A model generated the notes under the pieces. It was not told the DNA's origin. It saw only the letters and a list, made by a program, of their open reading frames with translations, and did not search any database. A program made the translations under genes and the position numbers. Positions 16,374 through 26,778 of a stretch of DNA of 64,000 bases are shown here, piece after piece (position 1 is the stretch's first letter; the number at the start of each line of letters is the position of its first letter). The stretch comes from Variovorax guangxiensis (GTDB taxonomy: Bacteria > Pseudomonadota > Gammaproteobacteria > Burkholderiales > Burkholderiaceae_C): NCBI RefSeq assembly GCF_003952165.1, contig NZ_RXFT01000002.1, positions 310,001 to 374,000 on the forward strand. The letters run 5' to 3'.

Positions 16374-17665
16374 ACGGCGTCGTGCCCGAGCGCTGTGACG
16401 TGCTCGTCATCGGCGCCGGTCCGGCCGGCATGGCGGCGGCTGTTGCGGCCGCACCGAGCGGCGCATCGATCGCCGTGATCGACGACAACCCCGCGCCCGG
16501 CGGACAGATCTGGCGCGACGGCCCCGGTGCCAGGCTGCCGCCCGCTGCGCGCAAATGGCGCGATGCGCTCGAACGCCACGCCAACATCCGCTTGCGCAGC
16601 GGCACGCGCGTGGTCGCGGCGCCCTCGCCCGGCGAGTTGCTGCTCGAAGACGCCGACGGCGCCGTACGCATGCGATGGGGCAAGCTCGTCCTCTGCACCG
16701 GCGCGCGCGAACTGCTGCTGCCCTTTCCCGGCTGGACGCTGCCCGGCGTGACCGGGGCTGGCGGCCTGCAGGCGCTCATCAAGGCCGGCCTGCCGGTCGA
16801 GGGCGAGCGCATCGTCATCGCGGGCAGCGGCCCTCTGCTGCTGGCCGCCGCAGCCACCGCGCGCGCGGCGGGCGCGAGGGTGCTGCGCATCGCCGAGCAG
16901 GCTTCGTTCGCCTCGGTCGCGCGCTTCGGCGCCAGCCTCGCGCGCTGGCCCGGCAAGGCGGCACAGGCCGTCACGCTGGCCGACCCTTGCTATCGCACTT
17001 CGTCGCACGTGGTCTCGGCGGGTGGCGCCTTGCAGGTCGAGTCGGTGCGCCTGCGCCGAGGTAACGGCAAGGAGATGGAGATCGCCTGCGACCGCATCGC
17101 CTGCGGCTTCGGCCTGGTGCCCAACACGCAGCTCGGCCGCATGCTCGGCTGCGCGCTGGCTTCCGACGGCTTCAGCGCGCGGGGTTTGCAGGTCGATGCG
17201 CGGCAGGCCACCAGCGTGCCCGGCATCTTCGCGGCGGGCGAGTGCACCGGCTTCGGCGGCAGCGAGCGTGCGCTGGCGCAGGGCAGCATCGCCGGCCATG
17301 CGGCGGTGGGCAACGAGCGTGCCGCCGCCGCCCACGAAGGCGAACGCGTCCGCTGGGATGCCTTCGCCGCGCAGCTGCACCGCAGCTTCGCGCTGCATGC
17401 CGACATCCGCACCTTGCCCCAGCCCGACACGCTCGTGTGCCGCTGCGAGGACGTGCCTTTCTCCGCGCTGCAGGACTGCAGCGGCTGGACCGACGCCAAG
17501 CTGCACCGCCGCTGCGGCATGGGCGCCTGTCAGGGGCGCGTATGCGGTGACGCGGCGCAGTTCCTTTTCGGATGGACACCGCCAGCGCCGCGCCCGCCGC
17601 TGTCGCCGGTGCGCATCGCCACGCTCGCTGGCCTCGCGGGCGAAGGCGCGGACGTCCGACAATGA
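16370..17665 (+). CDS. D-hydroxyproline dehydrogenase, FAD/NAD-binding alpha subunit with BFD-like domain
   Basis: A 431-residue pyridine-nucleotide-disulfide-oxidoreductase-fold protein. The FAD-binding VLVIGAGPAGMAAAVAA is near residue 9, a second dinucleotide motif RIVIAGSGPLLLAAAAT near 146, and GIFAAGECTGFGG near 285. The C-terminus carries four cysteines, VCRCEDV and CGMGACQGRVC (residues about 355-390), as in BFD-type [2Fe-2S] domains. It is the HcnB/SoxA-like subunit of the dehydrogenase. Overlap with the next gene is again ATGA. Confidence 0.87.
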   Translation: MNGVVPERCDVLVIGAGPAGMAAAVAAAPSGASIAVIDDNPAPGGQIWRDGPGARLPPAARKWRDALERHANIRLRSGTRVVAAPSPGELLLEDADGAVRMRWGKLVLCTGARELLLPFPGWTLPGVTGAGGLQALIKAGLPVEGERIVIAGSGPLLLAAAATARAAGARVLRIAEQASFASVARFGASLARWPGKAAQAVTLADPCYRTSSHVVSAGGALQVESVRLRRGNGKEMEIACDRIACGFGLVPNTQLGRMLGCALASDGFSARGLQVDARQATSVPGIFAAGECTGFGGSERALAQGSIAGHAAVGNERAAAAHEGERVRWDAFAAQLHRSFALHADIRTLPQPDTLVCRCEDVPFSALQDCSGWTDAKLHRRCGMGACQGRVCGDAAQFLFGWTPPAPRPPLSPVRIATLAGLAGEGADVRQ

Positions 17666-18366
17666 CGCCGCCGCATCCGCAGAACAAGACCATGGCCTCC
17701 CCGAAGAACACCGTCGCACCCCGTCCCCAGCCGAAGCGCCGCGCCGCCGACGAGGCCTACGACGCCATCGAGACGCTGTTGTCCACCATGCAGCTGCAGC
17801 CCGGCAGCCAGATCGTCGAGGCCGAACTCGCCGAGCGCACCGGCCTGGGCCGCACGCCGGTGCGAGAGGCGCTGATGCGCATGGTGTCCATCGGCCTCAT
17901 CGTGCAGCAGCCCCGGCGCGGGCTGCTGGTGTCGGCCATCGACCTGGCCGACCACCTGGACGTGATCCAGACGCGGCGGGTGCTCGAACTGCTGATCGCC
18001 GCCTGCTCGGCGCGCCGCGCCACCGCGCGGCAGCGCCAGGAGATCGTGCGCTGCGCCGAGGCGATGGTCGAGGCCGCGGGCCGTGGCGACCTCAACGACT
18101 ACATGCAGGCCGACCGCGCGCTGGATCTCGTCAACCACCAGGCGAGCCACAACGACTCGGCGGTGCGCGCGGTGATCCCGCCCATCGTGCAGTGCCGGCG
18201 CTTCTGGTACGCCTACCAGCACGAGGGCGAGATCGTCGAGGGCGCGAACGCGCACCTGCAGCTGGCGCGCGGCATCGCGACGGGCGACGAAGCGGCCGCC
18301 ACGGCTGGCGCCAACCGGCTGATGGACTACCTCGAAGTCTTCGCGCGCAAGATCATCGACAACTAG
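17662..18366 (+). CDS. GntR/FCD-family regulator of the hydroxyproline operon
   Basis: A 234-residue protein. Its winged helix (residues about 30-95) includes LAERTGLGRTPVREALMRMVSIGLI, the FadR-subfamily recognition helix. An all-helical FCD ligand domain follows, with probable metal ligands DVIQTRRVLE and HNDS. The ATG at 17662 overlaps the dehydrogenase stop; an internal ATG at 17692 is the alternative. Being last in the operon, it is produced with the enzymes it probably controls, with hydroxyproline or a pathway intermediate as inducer (inference). Confidence 0.88.
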   Translation: MTPPHPQNKTMASPKNTVAPRPQPKRRAADEAYDAIETLLSTMQLQPGSQIVEAELAERTGLGRTPVREALMRMVSIGLIVQQPRRGLLVSAIDLADHLDVIQTRRVLELLIAACSARRATARQRQEIVRCAEAMVEAAGRGDLNDYMQADRALDLVNHQASHNDSAVRAVIPPIVQCRRFWYAYQHEGEIVEGANAHLQLARGIATGDEAAATAGANRLMDYLEVFARKIIDN

Positions 18367-18370
18367 CAAA

Positions 18371-18456
18371 AGAGAAAAAAGCAGGCCGAAGGACTTCGTT
18401 CGCTGCCCCGGCACCCCGGGCAGCTGCCCGGGCCACGGCCGCAGCCTGGCCTTTTT
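18371..18456 (+). terminator. Bidirectional terminator region between convergent genes
   Basis: The 90-bp gap between the GntR stop and the convergent EamA stop begins with an A-run (18375-18380) and ends with TTTTTT (18451-18456). Inside lies a perfect 18-bp palindrome, CCCGGGCAGCTGCCCGGG (18415-18432). The outer A- and T-rich ends are also roughly complementary (GCAGGCC against GGCCTGC-like sequence). The layout suits termination from both sides. Confidence 0.7.
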
Positions 18457-19350
18457 TCAGCGCACGCCCGCCGGCGCGGTGCGCACCGTCGGCGGCTGCG
18501 CGCCGCGCTGCGCATGCTGGCTCAGCCAGATGCTCGCGATCACGATGAAGATGCCCAGCACCTGCCACGTCGAGAGCGCCTGGCCGAGCAGCGCCCAGCC
18601 GAGGATCACCGCCGTCACCGGGCTCAGGAAGGCCAGCGGCGCGACGGTCGATGGCTCCAGCCGCGCCACGCCGCGGAACCACACGATGTAGGTCAGCGCG
18701 GCGCCCACCAGGCCGAGCCAGCCGAAGCCGATCCAGTTGTGCAGCGTGAGCGCGGGCAGCGGCGGCTCCAGCAGCAGCGCCACCGGCAGGAGCAGAAGGC
18801 CGCCGGCGGTGAGCTGCCAGGCCGTGAAGGTCAGCGCCGACACCGGCGGCTGCCAGCGCCGGCTCAGCACCGTGCCGAAGGCCATCGACACCGCCGCGGC
18901 GATCGCGGCCGCGATGCCGAGCGCGTCGAGCGCCGCGTTCGGCGTCAGCACCAGCAGAGCCACCCCGCCGATGCCGACCACCGCCGCCACCACCGACAGC
19001 GCGCGCACCTGCGAACCGAGGAAGAAGCTGGCCAGGAACACCACCATCAGCGGCTGCACCGAGGTGATGGTGGCCGCTACCCCGCCCGGCAGCCGGTAGG
19101 CCGCGAGGAACAGCATCGCCCACAGCACCGAGAAATTCAGCGCGCCCAGCAGCAGGATGCGGCCCCACCATGCGCGTTCGGGCAGCTGCCGCACGATCGC
19201 GAGCAGCAGCAGGCCGGCAGGCAGCGCGCGAAGCAGCGCCACCGTCAGCGGGTAGTTGGCGGGCAGCAACTCGGTAGTGACGATGTAGGTGCTGCCCCAG
19301 ATGGCGGGCGCCGTGGCGGTGAGGAGGATGTCGGTGGTGCGGCTGGTCAT
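18457..19350 (-). CDS. EamA/DMT-family membrane transporter
   Basis: A 297-residue inner-membrane protein with ten predicted helices in two EamA repeats. The first repeat starts with WGSTYIVTTELLPANYPLTVALLRALPAG, and the second contains ALTYIVWFRGVARLEPSTVAPLAFLSPV. Drug/metabolite-superfamily proteins of this type export small metabolites or amino acids. It is divergent from a LysR gene, the probable regulator. No substrate can be inferred. Confidence 0.9.
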   Translation of the reverse strand: MTSRTTDILLTATAPAIWGSTYIVTTELLPANYPLTVALLRALPAGLLLLAIVRQLPERAWWGRILLLGALNFSVLWAMLFLAAYRLPGGVAATITSVQPLMVVFLASFFLGSQVRALSVVAAVVGIGGVALLVLTPNAALDALGIAAAIAAAVSMAFGTVLSRRWQPPVSALTFTAWQLTAGGLLLLPVALLLEPPLPALTLHNWIGFGWLGLVGAALTYIVWFRGVARLEPSTVAPLAFLSPVTAVILGWALLGQALSTWQVLGIFIVIASIWLSQHAQRGAQPPTVRTAPAGVR

Positions 19351-19431
19351 GCCTCGAATCTAGTGAGTTGACCGGCGGTTGTGAATGTCCGAATAATGAA
19401 TTGATTCTTTACCGACAGTCGTCAATAAGGC

Positions 19432-20319
19432 ATGGACCACCTCACCGCCCTCAAAGTCTTCCGCACGGCCGCCTCCAGCGGCAGCTTCGCCGGCGCCGCG
19501 CGGCAGATGGGGCTTTCGGCGGCGGCCGTCAGCAAGAACATCGCGGAGCTGGAGGCGCATCTGAAGGTGCGGCTCATCAACCGCACCACCCGGCAGATGA
19601 GCCTGACGGAGGCCGGCGCGGCGTACCACGAGCGGCTGTCGCGCATCCTCGACGAACTTGCCGAGGCCGACGCCGCGCTGGCGCCCATGGGCAGCAGCCC
19701 CGGCGGCGTGCTGCGCGTGAGCGCGCCGCTGACCTTCGCGCTCACCCTGCTGTCGCCGGCCGTTCCCGAGTTCATGGCCCGCCACCCGAACCTGCGGCTG
19801 GAGCTGAACCTGCAGGATGCCCGCGTCGACATCATCGGCGAGGGCTACGACCTCGCCATAAGGGGCAGCGACCGGCTCGAGGATTCGAGCCTCGTCGCGC
19901 GCGAGCTCATGGCCATGGACCACGTGCTGTGCGGCGCCCCCGCCTACTTCGCCACCGCCGGCCGGCCCGGACAGCCCGGCGACCTGAAGCACCACGAGTG
20001 CGTGCAGTTCACGCTCTCGGGCCACGCCAACAAATGGACCTTCGCGCGCGCCGGCCGCAGCGTGTCGGTGCACATCGACGGGCGCTACAAGGTCGGCTCC
20101 AGCATCGCCGTGCGCGACGCCCTGCTCGCGGGCTTCGGCCTGAGCCTCGTCCCGCGCATCTATGTCGAGGGCGAGCTGGCCTCGGGACGGCTCGAGGCGG
20201 TGCTCGAAGACTGGGAGGCCGACCGCACGCCGATCTATGCCGTATACCCCTCGCGTCACCTCGCGGCGAAGACGCGCGCCTTCGTCGATTTCCTGGTCGA
20301 GCGGCTCTCGGGGCGCTGA
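19432..20319 (+). CDS. LysR-family transcriptional regulator
   Basis: A 295-residue full-length LysR protein with helix-turn-helix AARQMGLSAAAVSKNIAELE at about residues 22-41 and a complete effector domain ending LVERLSGR. It is divergent from the EamA transporter across an 81-bp gap with an AT-rich core (GAAT...ATTC arms near 19391-19407) that could hold a T-N11-A box. Its last 64 bp overlap the convergent acyltransferase gene. Confidence 0.92.
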   Translation: MDHLTALKVFRTAASSGSFAGAARQMGLSAAAVSKNIAELEAHLKVRLINRTTRQMSLTEAGAAYHERLSRILDELAEADAALAPMGSSPGGVLRVSAPLTFALTLLSPAVPEFMARHPNLRLELNLQDARVDIIGEGYDLAIRGSDRLEDSSLVARELMAMDHVLCGAPAYFATAGRPGQPGDLKHHECVQFTLSGHANKWTFARAGRSVSVHIDGRYKVGSSIAVRDALLAGFGLSLVPRIYVEGELASGRLEAVLEDWEADRTPIYAVYPSRHLAAKTRAFVDFLVERLSGR

Positions 20320-21479
20320 CCGTTCAGCAGCCTGCCGATGGGCGTGCGGCGCACCAGCAGCTGGTAGCTCGCGAGCGCCGCCAGCGAGGTGGCCGCGATG
20401 TTCAGCCCCATCTTCGCGACCGCGCCGAGCGGCGCATGGAACAGCAGGACGCCGAAGCCCACGGTGCCCAGCATGTGCACCAGGTACACCCAGTACGAGC
20501 TTTGCGACAGGTAGGCCAGCACCGCGTTCTGGCGCGGCAGGTAGCGCACGAAGCCGCCGATCAGCGCCATGCTCCAGAGCCACGCGGTGGCGTTGTAGGC
20601 GAAGGCGATCCAGAACTCCGGGTGCGGCACGCGATGCAGGCTGCCGCCGCGCGAGGCGCCCAGCAGCAGCACGGTTGCAACGAGGAAGGCGAGGCCCGCC
20701 GCCGCGCAGCCCTTGCGCCGCGCCGCGAACAGCGCCAGCAGCCGCTCCTGTTGGCCATGCACGTACCAGCCGGCCACGAAGAAGAGGCCGCTCTGCATCC
20801 ATTCGGCCAGCGGCGGCAGGAACGAGCCGCTTTCCGTGACTATGCCCGACGGATAGAGCATGCCTACAAAGGCCAGCGGCAGCGCCAGCACCGCGAAACC
20901 CCAGCGTCGCGCCATCAGCCCGGTGAAGCCGGAGGCCAGCGCTTCGCGTAGCCGCGCCGGCACGAAGCGCCGGACCCGCATGCCGGCCCACGCCAGCACG
21001 CTGAGCCAGAACAGCTGGTACAGGAACCACAGGTGCATGGTGTTGAAGGGCGAGCCGCCGGCCTGCCGCGCGGGTGTCAGCGCGACGTCGATGCCCGGCA
21101 CGCCGCGCACCGTCAGGTGGATGTAGACCATCGCCAGCACCGTGGTTGCCACGAAAAGCGGCGGCCAGAAGATCGCGAAGGGCAGCGCGAGCCGCAGGCA
21201 GCGGTTCTTCAGCATGCCGTTCGCGCCGCGCCGCTCGGCCAGCAGCGCCACGAAGAAGCCGGCCAGCACGAAGAACACCGGCATGCGGAAGCTGTGGATG
21301 AACAGCAGCAGCAGGTCGGCCACCGGCGACGTCTTCGGATCGCGCCACGGCAGCGGCGAGTCGATGGTGAGATGGTTGATCGCGACGTGCAGCACGATGC
21401 CGAGCCACATCATGAGGGCGCGGAGGTTGTCGAGCGCGTGCAGCCGCTGGGGGGCCTGGGTGGTGTGTGCGTTGTTCAT
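20256..21479 (-). CDS. Acyltransferase-3 family membrane protein (OpgC-like)
   Basis: A 407-residue polytopic protein with about ten helices. The signature LHALDNLRALMMWLGIVLHVAI (starting near residue 13) carries the conserved H of the family, and a second conserved motif is FFVLAGFFVALL. Family members O-acetylate or succinylate surface glycans or glucans on the membrane. The ATG at 21479 is chosen over an upstream in-frame start (21500) because the extra seven residues are not membrane-like. The basic tail (RSTRKSTKARVFAAR) is read antisense to the end of the LysR gene. Confidence 0.88.
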   Translation of the reverse strand: MNNAHTTQAPQRLHALDNLRALMMWLGIVLHVAINHLTIDSPLPWRDPKTSPVADLLLLFIHSFRMPVFFVLAGFFVALLAERRGANGMLKNRCLRLALPFAIFWPPLFVATTVLAMVYIHLTVRGVPGIDVALTPARQAGGSPFNTMHLWFLYQLFWLSVLAWAGMRVRRFVPARLREALASGFTGLMARRWGFAVLALPLAFVGMLYPSGIVTESGSFLPPLAEWMQSGLFFVAGWYVHGQQERLLALFAARRKGCAAAGLAFLVATVLLLGASRGGSLHRVPHPEFWIAFAYNATAWLWSMALIGGFVRYLPRQNAVLAYLSQSSYWVYLVHMLGTVGFGVLLFHAPLGAVAKMGLNIAATSLAALASYQLLVRRTPIGRLLNGQRPESRSTRKSTKARVFAAR

Positions 21480-21512
21480 GCGGCCACTGTCGGGCCTCAC
21501 GCAACGTCAGGG

Positions 21513-22529
21513 TCAAGCGCTGCGCGGGGCCGTCGCGGGATTCATCGCGCGCAGCAGGTAGTCGCGCACCGCAGGCGTGGTGACGGCGGTGGCCTGCAGC
21601 ACCGGTTCGGCCGCCATCGCCTGCATCAGCCGGGCGCCGATGCCGGGGTCGTGGTCGGTGAAGGCGTCGAACAGGCGCGCCCATTCGCGCGCGATGGCCT
21701 GCACGGCTTCGTCCTCGGGCGGAACGTCGCGCGCCTGCAGGGCAGCGAGTTCGGCCGCGAGCCGCCGCCATTCGTCCTCGGGCGGCGGGCCCAGCCGCGC
21801 GAAGTCGTCGGTGCGCATGTGGCGCAGCAGCGCGGCCATGCGGATGCCGATGGCCTCGCCGATGTAGTCGACCAGTTCCGTGGACGGCCCGTCTTCGCGG
21901 CGCGCCACGGGTTCGCGGCGGTACATCTCGCCCCAGCGCGTGACGAGGTCGTAGTTGCCGTCCATCCACTGGCCCATCAGCGTCATCCAGCGCGCGGCCA
22001 GCGGCTGCACTTCCAGCGAGTCGGCAGGCACGCCCCGCGCCATCAGCGCAGCCACCTCGGCCACCAGCGGCGGCCAGCGCTCGGCCACGAGCTTCCAGTT
22101 GGCCATGAGCGACCGTATCTCGGCAGGGCTGAAGTAGCGGCCGTAGGTGGTCATCTGCTCCAGCGTGGCGAGCCAGTCCTTCATGTCGGGCTGGGCGCCT
22201 TCGGCCAGGCGCTGCTCGAGCAGGCCGAGCCGTTCGCGCAGGGCGGTGGCCTGCGCGATCTGCTGGTCGAGCGAAGCCATCTGGCGCTGGAGTATGGATG
22301 GCAGCACATCGCTTTCCGTGCCGAGCACCGCGCCGATTTCCGCCAGCGGCAGGCCCAGCAGCCGCAGCGCCTGGATGGCATGCAGGCGGGCGATGTCGGC
22401 CGCGTTGTAGAGCCGGTAGCCGGCCTCGGAGCGCGCGGAGGGCGCCAGCAGGCCGATGGCGTCGTAGTGGTGCAGCGTGCGCACCGTGAGGCCGGTGTGC
22501 CGGGCGAGTTCTCCGACCTTCAGCAGCAC
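21513..22529 (-). CDS. MerR-family regulator with TipAS-like ligand domain
   Basis: A 338-residue protein. A GTG start at 22529 is chosen because GCAGGAG lies 8 nt upstream and the protein then begins VLLKVGELARHTGLTVRTLHHYD, the MerR helix-turn-helix. It continues with the wing GLLAPSARSEAGYRLY and a dimerisation coiled coil to about residue 110. The long C-terminal region, with two similar helical segments (YFSPAEIRSLMANW and related), resembles TipA antibiotic-sensing domains. Its start lies 20 nt downstream of the stop of the conserved small gene at 22549-22878, so the two are probably co-transcribed. Confidence 0.87.
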   Translation of the reverse strand: MLLKVGELARHTGLTVRTLHHYDAIGLLAPSARSEAGYRLYNAADIARLHAIQALRLLGLPLAEIGAVLGTESDVLPSILQRQMASLDQQIAQATALRERLGLLEQRLAEGAQPDMKDWLATLEQMTTYGRYFSPAEIRSLMANWKLVAERWPPLVAEVAALMARGVPADSLEVQPLAARWMTLMGQWMDGNYDLVTRWGEMYRREPVARREDGPSTELVDYIGEAIGIRMAALLRHMRTDDFARLGPPPEDEWRRLAAELAALQARDVPPEDEAVQAIAREWARLFDAFTDHDPGIGARLMQAMAAEPVLQATAVTTPAVRDYLLRAMNPATAPRSA

Positions 22530-22548
22530 GGTGGTCGCTCCTGCGGTT

Positions 22549-22878
22549 TCAGCTGGCGTCGGATTTCGGTTCGGGCAGCTCGGGGTCTTCCCAGCCCAGC
22601 AACTCCGCCAGCCGCCGCACGACCCAGGCGGCCTCGGCCGCCGACACGCCCGATTCGGGTGCCAACAGGCCGGCGTGGATGCGCCGCAGGATCTCGCCTT
22701 CGACCGGCACCTCGGTGTGGTGCTGGATCTGCGCATGGCCCACGAGGTGGCTGGCGAGGTCCTCGCAGATCTCGTAGCGCTCGCGCACCACGCCGATGGG
22801 CTCGCTCAGGCGCTGGCGCGCATCGGTGTAGACCGCGAAGAACGAGGGCGGGATGAGGATCTGGTTGTCGTCGGACAT
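22549..22878 (-). CDS. Conserved hypothetical protein, 109 residues
   Basis: Begins MSDDNQILIPPSFFAVYTDARQ and is predicted to be mostly helical and soluble. Proteins with this start are, from memory, common in comamonads and are loosely annotated as 'ATPase with chaperone activity', although no Walker motif is visible here. The middle part (VVRERYEICEDLASHLVGHAQ) suggests a helical bundle. It ends 20 nt before the MerR start. I cannot assign a function. Confidence 0.72.
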   Translation of the reverse strand: MSDDNQILIPPSFFAVYTDARQRLSEPIGVVRERYEICEDLASHLVGHAQIQHHTEVPVEGEILRRIHAGLLAPESGVSAAEAAWVVRRLAELLGWEDPELPEPKSDAS

Positions 22879-22922
22879 CGCGGGTCTCGGGGGAAGGCTC
22901 GGGGCGGCGCGCCCCAATGACA

Positions 22923-22943
22923 AAACGCGCCCTGGGGCGCGTT
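22923..22943 (-). terminator. Rho-independent terminator on the minus strand
   Basis: A near-perfect hairpin AACGCGCCC/GGGCGCGTT occupies 22924-22943, with a tight CTGG turn. On the minus strand it is followed by TTTTG. It lies downstream of the 56-residue gene (stop at 22985) and just before the start at 22878, so it separates these two same-strand genes. Confidence 0.75.
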
Positions 22944-22984
22944 CGTCGTGGCTCCTTCGGGGAGCCGGCTGGCCGAAGGCCGGA

Positions 22985-23155
22985 TCAGCCGCCCTTCTTG
23001 GCGCGCTTGCCGGGGTTCTTCTTGCTGCGCGTGGCGGTGCCGCGTTCGAGGCTGACCTTCTGGCCGCCACCGGAGCGCGGCACGGTGTAGCCGGGCAGCG
23101 GCGTCGGCTTCGGGGTGGCAACGCGTTCGGCTTCGGTACGGAATGTCTTGGGCAT
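22985..23155 (-). CDS. Small basic protein, 56 residues, function unknown
   Basis: A short frame MPKTFRTEAERVATPKPTPLPG, ending in a Lys/Arg/Gly-rich tail (TRSKKNPGKRAKKGG). It has its own terminator downstream. The composition suggests nucleic-acid or ribosome contact, but no domain is recognisable. Support for coding: good codon usage in this frame, an isolated transcription unit and a sensible start. It is too short for firm judgement. Confidence 0.6.
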   Translation of the reverse strand: MPKTFRTEAERVATPKPTPLPGYTVPRSGGGQKVSLERGTATRSKKNPGKRAKKGG

Positions 23156-23215
23156 GAAAAGCTCGGGTAAAAGTGAATGTTCGAACCTGCAATTAGGCCA
23201 CATCGGGAATTTCAC

Positions 23216-24626
23216 ATGCCAATAACCGCAACGGCGGGTGGTGTCGGACGCGCGCGCTTCGTTTCTGGCTCGCTGATGCGCCATGTCTGCGTGATGGCCG
23301 GCACGGGCGCCATCGGGCTGATCGCGGTGTTCGCGGTCGACCTCATCAACCTGTTCTACATCTCGCTGCTGGGCGAGAAGGAGATCGCCGCGGCGATCGG
23401 CTTCGCGGGCGTGGTGGGCTTCTTCCATGCGTCGCTGTGCATCGGCCTGACCATCGGCATCGCGGCGGTGGTGTCGCGCACCGTGGGCGCGGGGCGCGCC
23501 GAGGATGCGCGCCGCATCGGCACCTCGAGCCTCGTGCTGATGACGGCGCTGGCCGTGGTGGCCGGCACGGGCACCGCGTTCTTCCTGCATCCGGCGCTGC
23601 ACGCGCTCGGCGCCCAGGGTGAGACGGCGCGGCTCGCGCATCGTTACCTCTCGGTGACGGTGCACACGCTGCCGCTGCTGGGCATCGGCATGGCGACTTC
23701 GGCGCTGCTGCGCTCCATCGGCGATGCGCGCCGCGCGATGACGGTGACGCTCGGCGGTGCCTTCGTGACGGCGGTGCTCGACCCGATCCTGATCTTCGGC
23801 TTCGGCCTGGGGCTCGACGGCGCGGCCATCAGCGCGGTGGTCTCGCGCATCGTGCTCGCGGCCGTCGGCCTGCACGGCGTGATCGTGCGGCACCGCATGC
23901 TCGGGCGCTTCGAGCCGCACAGGCTCACCGACGATGCGCGCGCGCTCGGCACGGTGGCGGCGCCGGCGGTGCTGACGAATCTCGCGACCCCGGTGGGCGC
24001 GGCCTTCGTCACGCATTCGGTCGCGCAGTTCGGCCCCTCGGCCGTGGCGGGCGCGGCCACCATCGACCGGCTGACGCCCGTGGCCTTCGGGCTGGTCTAT
24101 GCGCTCAGCGGCGCGGTCGGGCCGATCCTCGCGCAGAACCTGGGCGCGGGGCAGTACCGCCGCGTGCAGGAGGGCCTGCGCGACAGCCTGCTCTTCATGG
24201 TGGTGTCGGTGGCCGTGGCGTGGCTGGTGCTGGCGCTCGGGCAGGGCGTGATCATCCGCGCGTTCTCGGCCGACGGGCAGGCGGCGCAGCTGATCTCGCT
24301 CTTCTGCAGCTGGCTGGCCGCGAGCTTCTTCTTCGCGGGCGGGTTGTTCGTGGCGAACGCCTCGTTCAACAACCTCGGGCATCCGCTGCTGTCGACCGCG
24401 TTCAACTGGGGGCGCGCCACGCTGGGCACCATTCCGTTCGCCTGGTGGGGCTCGCACTATGGCGCGGCCGGGGTGCTGATCGGCCAGGCCGTGGGCTCGT
24501 CGATCTTCGGGCTGCTGGCGGTGATCGTCGCGTTCCGGCTGGCTGCGAAGCTGGCGCGGCAGGAGGTGCCGGCAGGCGCGGCCCCGGCGCTCGACGCGCC
24601 GGTGGCGCCGACCTCGCCGCAGGCGG

Positions 24627-24652
<26 letters not shown>
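23216..24652 (+). CDS. MATE-family multidrug/metabolite efflux transporter
   Basis: A 478-residue membrane protein with twelve predicted helices in two six-helix halves (FYISLLGEKEIAAAIGFAG and ASFFFAGGLFVANASFNNLG are the pseudo-repeated regions). It is likely a Na+- or H+-driven exporter of cationic compounds. The ATG at 23216 is preferred over 23177 because the upstream extension is hydrophilic and starts inside the promoter gap. The C-terminal Ala/Pro tail overlaps the convergent dbpA gene by 26 bp. Confidence 0.9.
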
Positions 24653-26057
<1,405 letters not shown>

Positions 26058-26089
26058 GGTTCGATGGCCGGCGGGACGCACGAATGACA

Positions 26090-26128
26090 AAGGCCTTGCG
26101 GCACCCATGGCGGGCGTCGCAAGGCCTT
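26090..26128 (-). terminator. Long-stem hairpin between infA and dbpA
   Basis: Two perfect 11-bp arms, AAGGCCTTGCG (26090-26100) and CGCAAGGCCTT (26118-26128), enclose a 17-nt loop. On the minus strand the stem is followed by TTTGTCATT. It follows infA and precedes dbpA, so it is either a terminator or an attenuator that lowers dbpA expression. Confidence 0.7.
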
Positions 26129-26142
26129 CGGTCGGTGGCGTA

Positions 26143-26421
26143 TCAGCGGCGGGGTGCGTTGTTGTTGCCGGAGCCGGAGTTCGTCGGCGGTGGGCCGCGG
26201 CGCTCCAGGTGGCGGAAGGTGATGCGGCCCTTGGTCAGGTCGTAGGGCGAGAGTTCGAGCGACACCTTGTCGCCGGCCAGGATACGGATGTGGTGCTTGC
26301 GCATCTTGCCGCCGCTGTAGGCGATCAGCTGATGGCCGTTGTCCAGCGTGACGCGGTAGCGCGAGTCCGGCAGGACTTCGGTCACCGCGCCGTTCATTTC
26401 GATCAGTTCTTCCTTTGGCAT
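26143..26421 (-). CDS. infA: Translation initiation factor IF-1
   Basis: A 92-residue OB-fold protein with the IF-1 core [20 protein letters not shown] and [20 protein letters not shown], ending [14 protein letters not shown]. It has a roughly 20-residue C-terminal extension rich in Pro, Ser, Asn and Gly that the 72-residue E. coli protein lacks. It is not in a ribosomal-protein operon, so it is probably the second infA copy found in many Burkholderiales. IF-1 occupies the ribosomal A site during initiation. Confidence 0.93.
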   Translation of the reverse strand: MPKEELIEMNGAVTEVLPDSRYRVTLDNGHQLIAYSGGKMRKHHIRILAGDKVSLELSPYDLTKGRITFRHLERRGPPPTNSGSGNNNAPRR

Positions 26422-26740
26422 CTGTGCTTACCTCTGAATCGTTCGTTCGATGTGTGTTGGAGATTGAATTGGTGTGATTGTTTCAGCCCGCGCACGGGAG
26501 CGCGAGACGGACGCGCGATTCGCTTCAACAGGAACGACGGCAGTGGTGGCCATCATGGGCGCCGGTCTGGCGCTCCAACACACTGTGAATGCCGGCTTGC
26601 CGAGCGGGAGGCCGGAGAGTCCGGGAGCAGCGCAGCTTGCAGGCGGGATTGACGAAATTCTTCGTCGTGGTATCGAAACGAACCCGACATTATAGCTTGC
26701 GGGGCATGACAGTTGCTTGTCTTAAAACAACGCCCAAAAG
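26422..26740. other. Intergenic stretch upstream of infA
   Basis: There is no convincing gene in this 320-bp gap. It must hold the infA promoter on the minus strand. It is less GC-rich than its surroundings near 26425-26480 and 26650-26735. Short open frames here have poor codon use. I see no RNA gene or repeat. Confidence 0.6.
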
Positions 26741-26762
26741 AAAAAGGCCCCGAAGGGCCGTT
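26736..26762 (-). terminator. Rho-independent terminator of the MFS gene
   Basis: A stem GGCCC (26746-26750), a CGAA loop and GGGCC (26755-26759) are followed on the minus strand by TTTTTCTTTT. It lies 17 nt past the MFS stop codon. Confidence 0.85.
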
Positions 26763-26778
26763 GTGCAAGCGCTATTTG

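Noticed and set aside
16240..16974. Minus-strand frame opposite the dehydrogenase alpha subunit
   Set aside because: The overlapping plus-strand genes have cofactor motifs and four-base couplings; the antisense frame has none.
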